55,072 bases of DNA from Chloroflexi bacterium OLB15 (GTDB lineage Bacteria > Chloroflexota > Anaerolineae > Aggregatilineales > Phototrophicaceae), in the NCBI GenBank assembly GCA_001567085.1, contig LMZS01000078.1, positions 1 to 55,072 on the forward strand, given 5' to 3'. Each line of letters begins with the position of its first letter. Positions within the stretch are counted from its first letter, which is position 1. Shown piece after piece: positions 15,714 through 23,714 of the stretch. The position numbers and the translations under genes were made by a program. The notes beneath the pieces are model-generated. The model searched no databases. It was not told the DNA's origin and saw only the letters and a list, made by a program, of their open reading frames with translations.

Positions 15714-17135
15714 CTAAGACCCTGCCAGCGCCGCGCTTGCAGCTTGAAGTGTTGACCCGCCAATATCTGAGGCCAAACCAGCGTCGGCGCTATTTTCTAG
15801 AACGATGGCAATGGCTACTGCCTGGCGCCCCCCCAACGTGGCAAACCCGATAAACCATGCGTTCGTTGTATCTCCGGAATAGGCAAGCGAGGCGTGGCCG
15901 CCAATATCAATAAAGGGGCGGCCTGCGTTTTGGGCGGCGCCGTTAACCACGTTGTAGCGCATCAGGTCTTGCAGGCGGCGCGCGGTATTGGCGGTGGTGA
16001 TCGGGACGGTTGGGTGCGCCGTTTCAACGGGCTGCCAGGTCGCTTCACCGGGGCTGCGTATTGCTTCCAGCAAATACGGCTGAGGCGCATTACCGTCGTT
16101 GGCTACCGCCCCGGCAATCATCGCCATCATCAGCGGCGTTACCGTAATGTTTCCCTGTCCTAACACATTTGCCAGTAGTTCATCTTCGGTGGTCAATAGC
16201 TGTGCAGTTGTTTCCGGTGTCGCTGTGCCGTTGGAAACGGGTTGAATCGGTAACAGGCGATATTGGGTCAGGCTTTGCACTTGATCAAACAGGGATTGCA
16301 AGCGTGCGCTGCCCAAAGACTCGCCTAACTGGACAAAAGGCGTGGGGCAGGCAAATGCATAGCCATCGCGCAGCGTCATCGGCATCAGTGGCAAGCGAAC
16401 AGCGCAGGTGATTTCCAGCCCGTTCAAATCAAATGGCGCAGACCCATCTTCTATTTCCTCATCCAGCGCTTGTGTGCTGAGCAGCGCCCCCATCATCAGC
16501 GGCGTTTCCATTGTGCCGCCGGGCTGGTAACTGCCTTGCAGCGCGCGGTTAAAAAACGGATTGTTCGGGTTTGCGTTTAGCGTATCCCACTGCTCATCCA
16601 GATAATTCGGATCAAACGTTGGCAGGCTGACCATTGCCAGCGTTTGCCCGTCTGGAATACTTAAAACAATGGCGGCTCCGCGCTGGCCATTCATGGCGGC
16701 GTACAGCGCGTTTTGAATATTCGCATCCAACGTCAATTGAAGGTCGCTGCCCCGTATCGGGCGATGCAGCAGCTCATAGGCGGTTATCGCTTCGGCAGTA
16801 TCGCCGCGTAAGAGCGCGTTGTAAGCCGATTCCAGCCCGCCCACGCCATAGCGTAAGCTGGAATAGCCAAGCGCGCTGTAAAAGGCCGGGAAAAGATACT
16901 GACGGGTAACTACCCCAAATTCATCAGGTTCACTGTTAACAAGGAGTGTTCCGGCGCGATCATAGATTGCGCCGCGTTGGATACGGTTTTCAAGCTCAAC
17001 CAGTCGTGGGTTGTCGTCGCGGCTGAGAAGGCTTCCGGAACTTGCCACTCCCCAATATGCGGCGGCCAGCGCTATCAGCGCAAAGGCAATCAACAGACCA
17101 ACAAGAACCCGGTTCATTTCGCGGAGGAAATGCAT
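15714..17135 (-). CDS. pbpA: PbpA-like penicillin-binding protein with all three transpeptidase motifs lost
   Basis: 473 residues: one N-terminal membrane helix (about 8-30), a short N-terminal domain (LGYSSLRYGVGGLE, as in mycobacterial PbpA) and a transpeptidase-fold domain from about 130. The fold context is preserved (NRALQGSYQPG, GQGNITVTPLMMAMIAG, NAWFIGFA), but the catalytic residues are not. The SxxK site reads GGTME, so Ser is Gly207 and Lys is Glu210. The SxN site reads ACP (262-264). The KTG site reads HAS (414-416). The rest of the frame is intact, which argues for a maintained pseudoenzyme rather than decay. It starts 3 bases after the rodA stop, so it is probably a structural partner of RodA. 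Confidence 0.9.
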   Translation of the reverse strand: MHFLREMNRVLVGLLIAFALIALAAAYWGVASSGSLLSRDDNPRLVELENRIQRGAIYDRAGTLLVNSEPDEFGVVTRQYLFPAFYSALGYSSLRYGVGGLESAYNALLRGDTAEAITAYELLHRPIRGSDLQLTLDANIQNALYAAMNGQRGAAIVLSIPDGQTLAMVSLPTFDPNYLDEQWDTLNANPNNPFFNRALQGSYQPGGTMETPLMMGALLSTQALDEEIEDGSAPFDLNGLEITCAVRLPLMPMTLRDGYAFACPTPFVQLGESLGSARLQSLFDQVQSLTQYRLLPIQPVSNGTATPETTAQLLTTEDELLANVLGQGNITVTPLMMAMIAGAVANDGNAPQPYLLEAIRSPGEATWQPVETAHPTVPITTANTARRLQDLMRYNVVNGAAQNAGRPFIDIGGHASLAYSGDTTNAWFIGFATLGGRQAVAIAIVLENSADAGLASDIGGSTLQAASAALAGS

Positions 17136-17138
17136 CGC

Positions 17139-18443
17139 TCATGATTCTCCGCTAGATAATCGCAGCAGCAGGCCAAGGATGATGAAACTAACAAGGAGCG
17201 AGCTGCCGCCGTAACTGAAAAAGGGTAAGGTTACCCCTGTTAGTGGGATCAGTTTGACCACGCCGCCCATGATCAGGATGCTTTGAACCGCAAATAGAAT
17301 GCCAAAACCAACAGCGAGCAAGGTGTGATACGGTCTGCCACGCTGGCGAACGGCGATGATGAAGGCGCGGGATACCAGTGCCGCAATCAGCACGATAATC
17401 GTGACGACGCCCAGCAGCCCCCATTCTTCGGCCAATGCTGAGAAAATGAAATCGCTGTGGATGACCGGCACATAAGCGGGGAAGCCTTGCCCGATGCCTT
17501 CTCCAAAAACGCCTCCGGCGCTAAAAGTCATCAGGCTCTGCACGATTTGATAGGCGCGCCCATCAGGATCAAGCCAGGGGTTCCACCAGATATCTACGCG
17601 CAGTTTGACCACATCAAACAAGAAATAGGCAGAAATTCCAGCGGCGAGTATTAGAAACGCGCCGCCATAGGCAACCCGGTTTAAGCCGCTGGCGATATAC
17701 AGCAGCAGAATGAAGACGATGAAGAACAGGATTGCCGTGCCTAGATCGCGCTGCCATATGAGCACGACAAGGCATAGCCCCCACATCAGCAGAATTGGGC
17801 CGACTATGCGGGGTGAGAGGTAATATTTTTTGTCGCCATTCAGCAGGTCGGTGCTGCGGAATATCGGATATTGTTCGGCAAGATAACTGGCAACAAAGGC
17901 TACCAGTACGATTTTTAGAAGTTCAGACGGTTGAAAATAGATGCCCGCTGCCCCTAGCCACAGCGCCGGGGCGCCAGCAGTTCCGCTGGGGTTGGTGCCA
18001 AAAAGGATGGTCGTGAGCAGCAGAACAAGCCCGAACACCAACAGCAAATATCTGAACTGCCGCAGGATGGATAATAGGTTAGGGATGCTGGTAGTGGCTA
18101 GCAGCGCGATCAGTGAAATGATCAGCCATAGAGTTTGGCGTTCGCCAAACGCAGGCAGCAAGCGCGAAATGATCACGATGCCCCATCCGCTCATGAACAT
18201 TGCCAGCGGAAAAAGCAGCGTGTCGGCTTTGGGCATTCGCCGTTCCAGCCATAACATGCCAGTGACGGCGCAGACAATCCAGACTGCGATACTCACCCAT
18301 AGGCTGGCCCTGAATCCCTGAACCGCCGTCAGCGCCAGCGTGTTTATCACCAGAAACAACCCTGCCAGTACCAACAGCGCCCGCGCAAGGCGGTGCTGCC
18401 ATGCTTCGGGAATTGGCAGGACGTGCCACGTTACCCCTGTCAT
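17139..18443 (-). CDS. rodA: RodA/FtsW-family peptidoglycan glycosyltransferase
   Basis: 434 residues with about 10-12 hydrophobic helices. SEDS-family enzyme that polymerises lipid II. Signature segments are intact: APALWLGAAGIYFQPSELLK, WQRDLGTAILFF, VIHSDFIFSALAEEWG with the conserved catalytic-site Asp, and FFSYGGSSL near the C-terminus. The length and an extra N-terminal hydrophobic region resemble actinobacterial RodA. It ends 3 bases before pbpA and begins 2 bases after the mtnP stop, so it is in one operon with fhaA, fhaB, the SDR and mtnP. Unlike its PBP partner it looks catalytically competent. Confidence 0.93.
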   Translation of the reverse strand: MTGVTWHVLPIPEAWQHRLARALLVLAGLFLVINTLALTAVQGFRASLWVSIAVWIVCAVTGMLWLERRMPKADTLLFPLAMFMSGWGIVIISRLLPAFGERQTLWLIISLIALLATTSIPNLLSILRQFRYLLLVFGLVLLLTTILFGTNPSGTAGAPALWLGAAGIYFQPSELLKIVLVAFVASYLAEQYPIFRSTDLLNGDKKYYLSPRIVGPILLMWGLCLVVLIWQRDLGTAILFFIVFILLLYIASGLNRVAYGGAFLILAAGISAYFLFDVVKLRVDIWWNPWLDPDGRAYQIVQSLMTFSAGGVFGEGIGQGFPAYVPVIHSDFIFSALAEEWGLLGVVTIIVLIAALVSRAFIIAVRQRGRPYHTLLAVGFGILFAVQSILIMGGVVKLIPLTGVTLPFFSYGGSSLLVSFIILGLLLRLSSGES

Positions 18444-18445
18444 TC

Positions 18446-19315
18446 TTATGCGTACAACCGGCCAATGATCGGTTGTAGTTGTTTAAATAGGGCAGGCGGA
18501 ATTTGTGACGGAGAGGTCATGATTGCGCCATCCAGCGCGAAATGCGCCGGCCACTGGGCGGTTTCATCTATTTGCTCGGCGGCAATAGCGACGGCTTGTT
18601 GGGCAAGTTGTAAATTGTGGTGCAGCGTATTGACCACCATTTCAACAGTAACGGGCTGCTCAGCAATATGCCATGAGTCGTAATCGGTGACGTGGGACAT
18701 TGTGGAATAGGCGATTTCGGCTTCGCGGGCTAAGAACGCTTCGGGGCAGGTGGTCATGCCGACGATGCTAAAGCCTAACTGCCGAAACATGTGGCTCTCG
18801 GCACGGGTGCTGAAACGGGTTCCTTCGATTGTAACGTAGGTTCCACCGCGATGTACGCGCCCTCCTGCTGCTTCAACGGCTGAGGCGACGATTTCGTTCA
18901 GTTCTGCTGAAAATGGCTCAGCAACTGATACATGCCCGACCAATCCCGGCTCGAAAAAGGTACGTCCGCGCTCATCTTTCGTATAGTCAACCAACTGATC
19001 CGGCAGCACAACCTCTCCGGGCGCATAATCTTCTCGTAATGACCCGCAGGCGTTCACCGCAATGATGAAGCGCACCCCTAGCGATTTCAGCGCGTAAATG
19101 TTGGCGCGATAGGGGACGGTGGTCGGCGTGTAAATATGCCCGATCCCGTGTCTTGGTAGAAAGGCGACGCGTTTGCCACGTAGCGTGCCAAACACAATTT
19201 CAGCGCTGGGCGGCCCGTAGGGTGTATCAACAGCAGCGGTGGTGATATCACGCAATTCCGGCATTTTATAGAGGCCGGAACCCCCGATAACCGCGATTGC
19301 AACCGATTCAGACAT
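18446..19315 (-). CDS. mtnP: S-methyl-5'-thioadenosine phosphorylase
   Basis: 289 residues. Cleaves methylthioadenosine with phosphate to adenine and methylthioribose-1-phosphate. Family motifs are present: IGGSGLY at the N-terminus, PRHGIGH for phosphate, YRANIYALKSLGV, NACGSL, and MTTCPEAFLAREAEI followed by HVTDYDSWH at the purine site. A strong AGGAG precedes the ATG. It lies between an SDR gene and rodA, an unexpected place for a salvage enzyme. The next enzyme of the pathway, mtnA, is at 40198-41241. Confidence 0.95.
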   Translation of the reverse strand: MSESVAIAVIGGSGLYKMPELRDITTAAVDTPYGPPSAEIVFGTLRGKRVAFLPRHGIGHIYTPTTVPYRANIYALKSLGVRFIIAVNACGSLREDYAPGEVVLPDQLVDYTKDERGRTFFEPGLVGHVSVAEPFSAELNEIVASAVEAAGGRVHRGGTYVTIEGTRFSTRAESHMFRQLGFSIVGMTTCPEAFLAREAEIAYSTMSHVTDYDSWHIAEQPVTVEMVVNTLHHNLQLAQQAVAIAAEQIDETAQWPAHFALDGAIMTSPSQIPPALFKQLQPIIGRLYA

Positions 19316-19324
19316 ATTGATCTC

Positions 19325-20116
19325 CTATAGCGTGGCGCGTATATTACCGCCATCAACGGCTAACGCGATGCCGGTAATGAAATTAGCGGCTGGTGATGCA
19401 AGAAAAACGGCGGCGTTGGCGAATTCTTCCGGCGTTCCAAAGCGACCTAACGGAATATCAGCGGTAGAATGCTTGCGTTCATCCTCTGGCGTGGTCTGAT
19501 TCTTCTCGGCGCGCGCCTGCATCAGGTTTGAAATTCGCGCCGTTTCTGTTAATCCCGGCAGAATGCTGTTCACGCGAATGCCGCTGGGCGCCAGTTCGTC
19601 AGATAACGTCTTGGTCAAGCCAACAACGGCAGGCCGCAGCGTATTTGACAGCGTGAGATTGTGAACCGGCTGTTTAGCGGCTACAGACACAATTGCCAGA
19701 ATAGATGCGCGTTTGGATCGTTTCAAATAGGGTAGGGCATGTTGTACCAGACTGACCGCGCTGAGCAAGGTTAATTGGACAGCGCTTTGCCAGGATGCAA
19801 GATCAAAATCTACAAAACTGCCCGCAGGTGGCCCGCCTGCATTGATCACCAGAATATCTAGTCCGTTCAGAGTTTCAGCGGCGTTGCGCACCAACCGCTG
19901 ATTAGAATCGTCATCGCGAACGTCGCCTTGAATGGTATATACAGGGTTTTCAGTTTCGGCATTGATAGCTGAGGCGGTTTCCTGAAGGCTGCTCAGGCTG
20001 CGGCTGCTGATAACCACCTGCGCGCCTTCACGGCTAAACTGGCGAGCAGTTGCCGCGCCAAGCCCCTGACTGGCGGCTGTAACCAGCACTTTTGCCCCGC
20101 GCAAGCCTAAATCCAT
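19325..20116 (-). CDS. SDR-family oxidoreductase with non-canonical active site
   Basis: 263 residues, Rossmann fold. The cofactor motif TAASQGLGAATA, the acidic GDVRD turn and VINAGGPP are clear. The YxxxK catalytic pair is missing: aligning LRPAVVGLTK with the usual SKAAVxGLTK puts Ser at the Tyr position and Arg at the Lys position (SNTLR). The upstream catalytic Ser (IVSVAAKQP) is kept. I recall a recurring SDR subgroup with this SNxLR pattern, so it is not decay. Substrate unknown. It starts 2 bases after the fhaB stop and ends 9 bases before mtnP. Confidence 0.9.
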   Translation of the reverse strand: MDLGLRGAKVLVTAASQGLGAATARQFSREGAQVVISSRSLSSLQETASAINAETENPVYTIQGDVRDDDSNQRLVRNAAETLNGLDILVINAGGPPAGSFVDFDLASWQSAVQLTLLSAVSLVQHALPYLKRSKRASILAIVSVAAKQPVHNLTLSNTLRPAVVGLTKTLSDELAPSGIRVNSILPGLTETARISNLMQARAEKNQTTPEDERKHSTADIPLGRFGTPEEFANAAVFLASPAANFITGIALAVDGGNIRATL

Positions 20117-20118
20117 CG

Positions 20119-20565
20119 TTAATTCTCCAGTTCAACGCGAAAGTGTTTTTGCCCGATGCCAATAATATCGCCGTTGGTGATGATCACAGGCTGCGTAACC
20201 GGCAGATCGTTTAGCAGCGTTCCATTACGGCTGCCACGATCCTCTAGCCACCACTGCCCATCGCGCAGCGCTACAAGCGCATGTTCCGCGCTTGCAAACG
20301 AATCTTCAATCTGGATGGCGTTAGAAGGCGAGCGCCCGATACTGGTTAACGCCAGCAGCGGATGAGATTCGCCGGTTAGAACCGACGTGTTACCAATAGT
20401 TTCGATTGCGGTTAGTTTACCGTAGGGGCGGCGGGTGGACGTGATCGTTTCTGCTGCACCGCGAAAATCGCGCCAGAGAAATATGAGTACCAATCCAAGC
20501 GTTGCCAGCAGCAAGATGCCCGCCAGCACACGTAGAAAGATCAGCACTGTTTCGCTTGGTATCAT
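20119..20565 (-). CDS. fhaB: FhaB-like protein: N-terminal membrane helix plus FHA domain
   Basis: 148 residues. One membrane helix (about 8-30) is followed by a basic linker and one FHA domain from about residue 60. Phosphothreonine-binding signatures are mostly kept: TSIGRSPSN, SAEHA in place of the usual SRxHA, and DRGSRNGTLLND. Size and layout match mycobacterial FhaB (FipA, about 155 residues). FHA domains read Thr phosphorylation made by Ser/Thr kinases, but no kinase gene is in the window. Second gene of the cluster, after fhaA. Confidence 0.88.
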   Translation of the reverse strand: MIPSETVLIFLRVLAGILLLATLGLVLIFLWRDFRGAAETITSTRRPYGKLTAIETIGNTSVLTGESHPLLALTSIGRSPSNAIQIEDSFASAEHALVALRDGQWWLEDRGSRNGTLLNDLPVTQPVIITNGDIIGIGQKHFRVELEN

Positions 20566-20584
20566 GATTTACAGTCGTTGCGCC

Positions 20585-21343
20585 CTAGTCAACGGCAAAG
20601 CCGACCTGTGTTGAGCCAGCATCGCTCTCGTCTAGATAGAGTATTCGCGTATGCCCCAAACGGATAACATCGCCAGATTGTAGGCGATGCTCATGAACCC
20701 GTACATCATTGATAAAGCTGCCAGCCTGGCTGTGTATGTCAAAGAAGGTGTACACACCGAAGCGCAGGCGGAGCTGAGCATGATAGCGAGAGACGTAAGG
20801 ATCGTCCAGTACAATGGTATTATCGTGGCTGCGGCCAAGCGTGACCAGCGGAGAAATGAGCATTTCCGAACGGCCTCCATCAATCACCAGGTGCGCGTTG
20901 ACGGGCGTTAGGCTGACTGGAGTCTCGATGCGCTCTAACACTGACGTTGATCCCTTAACTCGCGTTTGATGGGTGGCCGTCAGGCGAAAATCTCCCTGTT
21001 CAATGGCTGAATTGGCGTTGATGTGTACTGATGGCGATTGCAGTAAGCGTAAATGCAGGTTGTTCGCCAGCTCAACCAGATGATCTGCAAGCAAGCCTTC
21101 AAGCATTGGTTGGCTATTAAGGATGCGCGCGTGTTCGGTTGGGTTAAGCTCAATCACGAAATCATCTGGCGCGACAGGACGAGGATCTTTGCTTTGGGCT
21201 GGCTCGGCGCCATCTTCCATCGCGCGCGCAAGCTGTAGCGCAAGATCATGGGGTTGCAGCCGTCTGCCGAAAAGCTGTGTAAATGCGCCTTCGACTAAAA
21301 ATTCGATTTGCGCTTCAAGCCGCGCCAGCCCCAGATCATTCAT
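20585..21343 (-). CDS. fhaA: FhaA-like protein: DUF3662 N-terminal domain plus FHA domain
   Basis: 252 residues from the ATG at 21343. The N-terminal ~115 residues match DUF3662/FhaA-N (RLEAQIEFLVEGAFTQLFG, RRLQPHDLALQLARAMED, VIELNPTEHARIL). A C-terminal FHA domain follows (LGRSHDNTIVLDD, VSRYHAQL, AGSFINDVRV). In mycobacteria FhaA binds phosphorylated MviN and regulates peptidoglycan synthesis; the same role here is inference. An ATG three codons upstream (21352) is possible, but a TATAAT at 21356-21351 would place transcription initiation at the 21343 ATG, suggesting a leaderless mRNA. First gene of the fhaA-to-pbpA operon. Confidence 0.88.
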   Translation of the reverse strand: MNDLGLARLEAQIEFLVEGAFTQLFGRRLQPHDLALQLARAMEDGAEPAQSKDPRPVAPDDFVIELNPTEHARILNSQPMLEGLLADHLVELANNLHLRLLQSPSVHINANSAIEQGDFRLTATHQTRVKGSTSVLERIETPVSLTPVNAHLVIDGGRSEMLISPLVTLGRSHDNTIVLDDPYVSRYHAQLRLRFGVYTFFDIHSQAGSFINDVRVHEHRLQSGDVIRLGHTRILYLDESDAGSTQVGFAVD

Positions 21344-21350
21344 ACAGAAC

Positions 21351-21356
21351 ATTATA
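21351..21356 (-). promoter_or_regulatory. -10 element (TATAAT) immediately before fhaA
   Basis: A perfect TATAAT on the minus strand ends 7 bases before the ATG at 21343, the usual distance to a transcription start. The hexamer 17 bases upstream (TTCTAT) is only a weak -35. There is no Shine-Dalgarno sequence, consistent with a leaderless transcript. Confidence 0.5.
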
Positions 21357-21465
21357 ACCCAGGCGAAATCAGGATAGAAATCTGAGATGATAACGGTGTG
21401 CGGGCGGCGAACAGGCGTAGGGAGCGAAACGAAGGGGGATACGCAAGACTATTGTTAAGAAATAG

Positions 21466-21494
21466 CCAAAGGGCGCCGTTTTAGCGCCCTTTGG
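21466..21494 (-). terminator. Terminator downstream of the SurA-like gene
   Basis: An 11-bp perfect stem (CCAAAGGGCGC with GCGCCCTTTGG) and a 7-base loop start 24 bases after the stop at 21518. On the minus strand it is followed by CTATTTCTT, a weak U-tract. Confidence 0.7.
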
Positions 21495-21517
21495 GGTGAT
21501 GATTTACTGAAATTGGT

Positions 21518-22861
21518 TTACGACAGGCCTTGAATGACGAATGGCGGATCTGTAGGAACATTATCCACCCAGTTGCTTGTGGTCGTTACTGAAGCGTTCG
21601 CGCGCAGTTCGTCAAGCTGCTGCTGGAAGTTTACATCGCGCAGTTGATCCAGCTCAGACTCGCTTAAATCACGGTCTTCACGGCCGCGCAGTTGGAAAAT
21701 CACATAGGTGCCAGCGTCTGTAGCAATCGGCCCGACAGTGTCCCCTATGGACGCGGCGCTGATAGCATCGCTTAAAGCCTGGCCAAAATCGGCGGTTAGG
21801 CTTTCCAGTGTGCGCCAATCCAACTCGCCACCGAGTGCAGCAGAAGCATCCGTGCTGTTAGCGCGTGCCAGTTCGGCAAACGAGTCACCTTCGGCCAGCG
21901 CGGCGAGAATATCATTTGCGCTGTCTTCGTTTGCGACCACGATGATACGTCCGCTTACGAACGGCGCGGTGGTCTGCTCTTCAGAAGTCAGGTGATCCCG
22001 CATGGCTTCATACAGGGCGAGAACGCCGAAGTATGCCCGTATATCCGCATCGCTCATGCCCGTTTGGCTGCGCAGTTCCGCGAACATATCGTTACGAACT
22101 GTGTTGAAAGATTCGGCCATTTCAGTCGCATTTTGCGTCGGGGCAGGCGTATTTGAAGGCACCGGTGTAAGCGTCGTCGTTGGCGTAAATTCCGGCGTTG
22201 GCGTGGTTGTCGGTGTCGGAGATGCCGTTGGCGAAACGATGGGCGTTGGCGAAACTGTAGGCGATGGTGAAGGGGTGGGGCTGCTTAGCGCCGCTACCGG
22301 ATCGTAACCGAAGAAGTTCTGGATTTGTTCATCAATCTGTTCTTCGGTGATCGTGATTCCGTTTGCCGCCGCATACTGGCGCAGCACTTCATCATCAATC
22401 ATCTGGTTCAAGACGGTGTTCCCAAGCTGATCGGGAACTTGCATCTCATTGATCCATGTTGAATAGGGAGGCTGTGAAGTCAGGAACTGAATGATTTGAT
22501 CGTCGGAAATGCCAATTGCGCGATACTGAGCGACTGCGTTGCTCAGTTCAATATTGCGAAGTGCGCGGGTGAGGCGTACATTGCGCTGAAATTCCCCGAC
22601 GGTAATCTGCGTGTCGTTCACAGTGGCCGCAACTTGATTGGGCACAATAATGCCGTCAATCACAAATGCAGAGATCAACAGGATGCCAACGACAACGGCG
22701 ACCACGATCATGGAAATGACTAGAATGCGTTGAATACGTGCCTCGCGCTCAGCGCGGGTACGATATTCTTTTATTAGTTTCGGCTGCTGGCGCGCAGAAC
22801 CGGGTTGGGTAGACGACTGCTTTGATTTGTTCGCGTCGCCCGGCTGACCGCTTTTTGCCAT
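21518..22861 (-). CDS. SurA-like peptidyl-prolyl isomerase/foldase, membrane-anchored
   Basis: 447 residues. A hydrophilic N-terminus of about 45 residues rich in Ser, Gln and Lys is followed by one membrane helix (about 46-70). Then comes a SurA-N-like helical region (VNDTQITVGEFQRNVRL, LNQMIDDEVLRQYAAANGI) and a C-terminal parvulin-like domain (RIIVVANEDSANDILAALAE, GELDW, GPIATDAGTYVIFQLRGRE). A low-complexity stretch of about 50 residues of Pro, Thr and Ser, encoded near 22140-22290, interrupts the chaperone part. Acts outside the membrane on secreted proteins, by family analogy. It lies after rpsF-ssb-rpsR where rplI often occurs, with terminators on both sides. Confidence 0.85.
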   Translation of the reverse strand: MAKSGQPGDANKSKQSSTQPGSARQQPKLIKEYRTRAEREARIQRILVISMIVVAVVVGILLISAFVIDGIIVPNQVAATVNDTQITVGEFQRNVRLTRALRNIELSNAVAQYRAIGISDDQIIQFLTSQPPYSTWINEMQVPDQLGNTVLNQMIDDEVLRQYAAANGITITEEQIDEQIQNFFGYDPVAALSSPTPSPSPTVSPTPIVSPTASPTPTTTPTPEFTPTTTLTPVPSNTPAPTQNATEMAESFNTVRNDMFAELRSQTGMSDADIRAYFGVLALYEAMRDHLTSEEQTTAPFVSGRIIVVANEDSANDILAALAEGDSFAELARANSTDASAALGGELDWRTLESLTADFGQALSDAISAASIGDTVGPIATDAGTYVIFQLRGREDRDLSESELDQLRDVNFQQQLDELRANASVTTTSNWVDNVPTDPPFVIQGLS

Positions 22862-22896
22862 AGTAAAACACTCCCTCGAAAAGAAGACAAGAAAAG

Positions 22897-22923
22897 GGCA
22901 CAGTCCCTGGTTCGGGCTGTGCC
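22897..22923 (-). terminator. Terminator of the rpsF-ssb-rpsR operon
   Basis: Stem GGCACAG-CCC with GGG-A-CTGTGCC, followed on the minus strand by a long T-rich run (CTTTTCTTGTCTTCTTTT). It begins 12 bases past the rpsR stop and runs up to the ribosome-binding region of the next gene. Confidence 0.85.
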
Positions 22924-22934
22924 GGGTCTTGTCG

Positions 22935-23246
22935 CTAGTCGGTTACAATGACAAAAGGTAGCAGCGCAAGGTGGCGAGCACGCTTCACTTCACGCGCAAG
23001 TTCACGCTGGCAGCGTGAGCAGTTGCCGGTCTGGCGGCGCGGCTTAATCTTGCCGGTTTCGGTAACGAAACGGCGCAGCGTGTCTATATCTTTGTAGTCA
23101 AAGCACTTGCCCGGCGGGCAGTACACCTGATTACGGAAACGCCCGCGGGGGCCACCACGACGGTCGCCGCGGTCGCTGCGCTCACCGCGATCTTCGTCGT
23201 CGCGGTCACGTGAGGGGCGGCCTTCAAATTCTCTTTCGTCGGTCAC
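22935..23246 (-). CDS. rpsR: 30S ribosomal protein S18
   Basis: 103 residues, GTG start at 23246 with AGGAG 8 bases upstream. The S18 core runs from about residue 38: [19 protein letters not shown] and a typical C-terminal helix ([15 protein letters not shown]). Cys43 and Cys48 (CPPGKC) plus CSRC form a four-cysteine zinc site, as in the Zn-binding S18 type. The first ~37 residues are an added tail of Asp, Arg and Gly, longer than in most S18 proteins. Confidence 0.95.
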   Translation of the reverse strand: MTDEREFEGRPSRDRDDEDRGERSDRGDRRGGPRGRFRNQVYCPPGKCFDYKDIDTLRRFVTETGKIKPRRQTGNCSRCQRELAREVKRARHLALLPFVIVTD

Positions 23247-23280
23247 AGGTCAATTCTCCTGATGGTTCGATAGTTAGTGG

Positions 23281-23673
23281 TTAAAAGGCGTAGTCGCCAT
23301 CACTGTCATCGCTGATGAAATCCATTTCGCCGGGTGTGCGGCGTTCACCGAGCAATATCATTTCATTGGCAACTACTTCAGTACGAAAATGCTTCTTTCC
23401 CTGGTCATCTTCCCAGCCGCGCGTTTGCAAACGGCCTTCAAGATAGACTTGCTGATTTTTAACCAGATGCTGCTTGCAAATTTCGGCAAGCTGCCCCCAT
23501 GCCACGATATTGAACCACTCGGTTTCTTCCCGGCGTTCGCCGTCTGCGGAAACCCATGTGCGGCTAGTGGCAACACTAAAGCTGGTCACCGGTCTTCCAT
23601 GCGGTGTAAAACGCATTTCCGGATCGCGGCCTACAACGCCGATAAGGATGACTTTATTCAGTCCACGCGGCAT
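23281..23673 (-). CDS. ssb: Single-stranded DNA-binding protein
   Basis: 130 residues, short for the family. The OB-fold is complete: LNKVILIGVVGRDPEMR, EWFNIVAWGQLAEICKQHL, VYLEGRLQTRGWED and TEVVANEMILL. The intrinsically disordered linker is almost absent. The C-terminal tip is acidic and ends DGDYAF, so the terminal Phe of the usual DDDIPF tip is kept but Ile-Pro is replaced by Tyr-Ala. That tip recruits partner proteins in other bacteria. Middle gene of rpsF-ssb-rpsR. Confidence 0.96.
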   Translation of the reverse strand: MPRGLNKVILIGVVGRDPEMRFTPHGRPVTSFSVATSRTWVSADGERREETEWFNIVAWGQLAEICKQHLVKNQQVYLEGRLQTRGWEDDQGKKHFRTEVVANEMILLGERRTPGEMDFISDDSDGDYAF

Positions 23674-23714
23674 AGGTGTTTATCCTGCCGAAAATGATGA
23701 CAGCGATCTGGACA

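Noticed and set aside
22140..22300. CRISPR-like or satellite array
   Set aside because: The periodic GGCGTTGGCG-type pattern encodes Pro/Thr/Ser residues in frame, and the units vary in length and sequence with no spacers.
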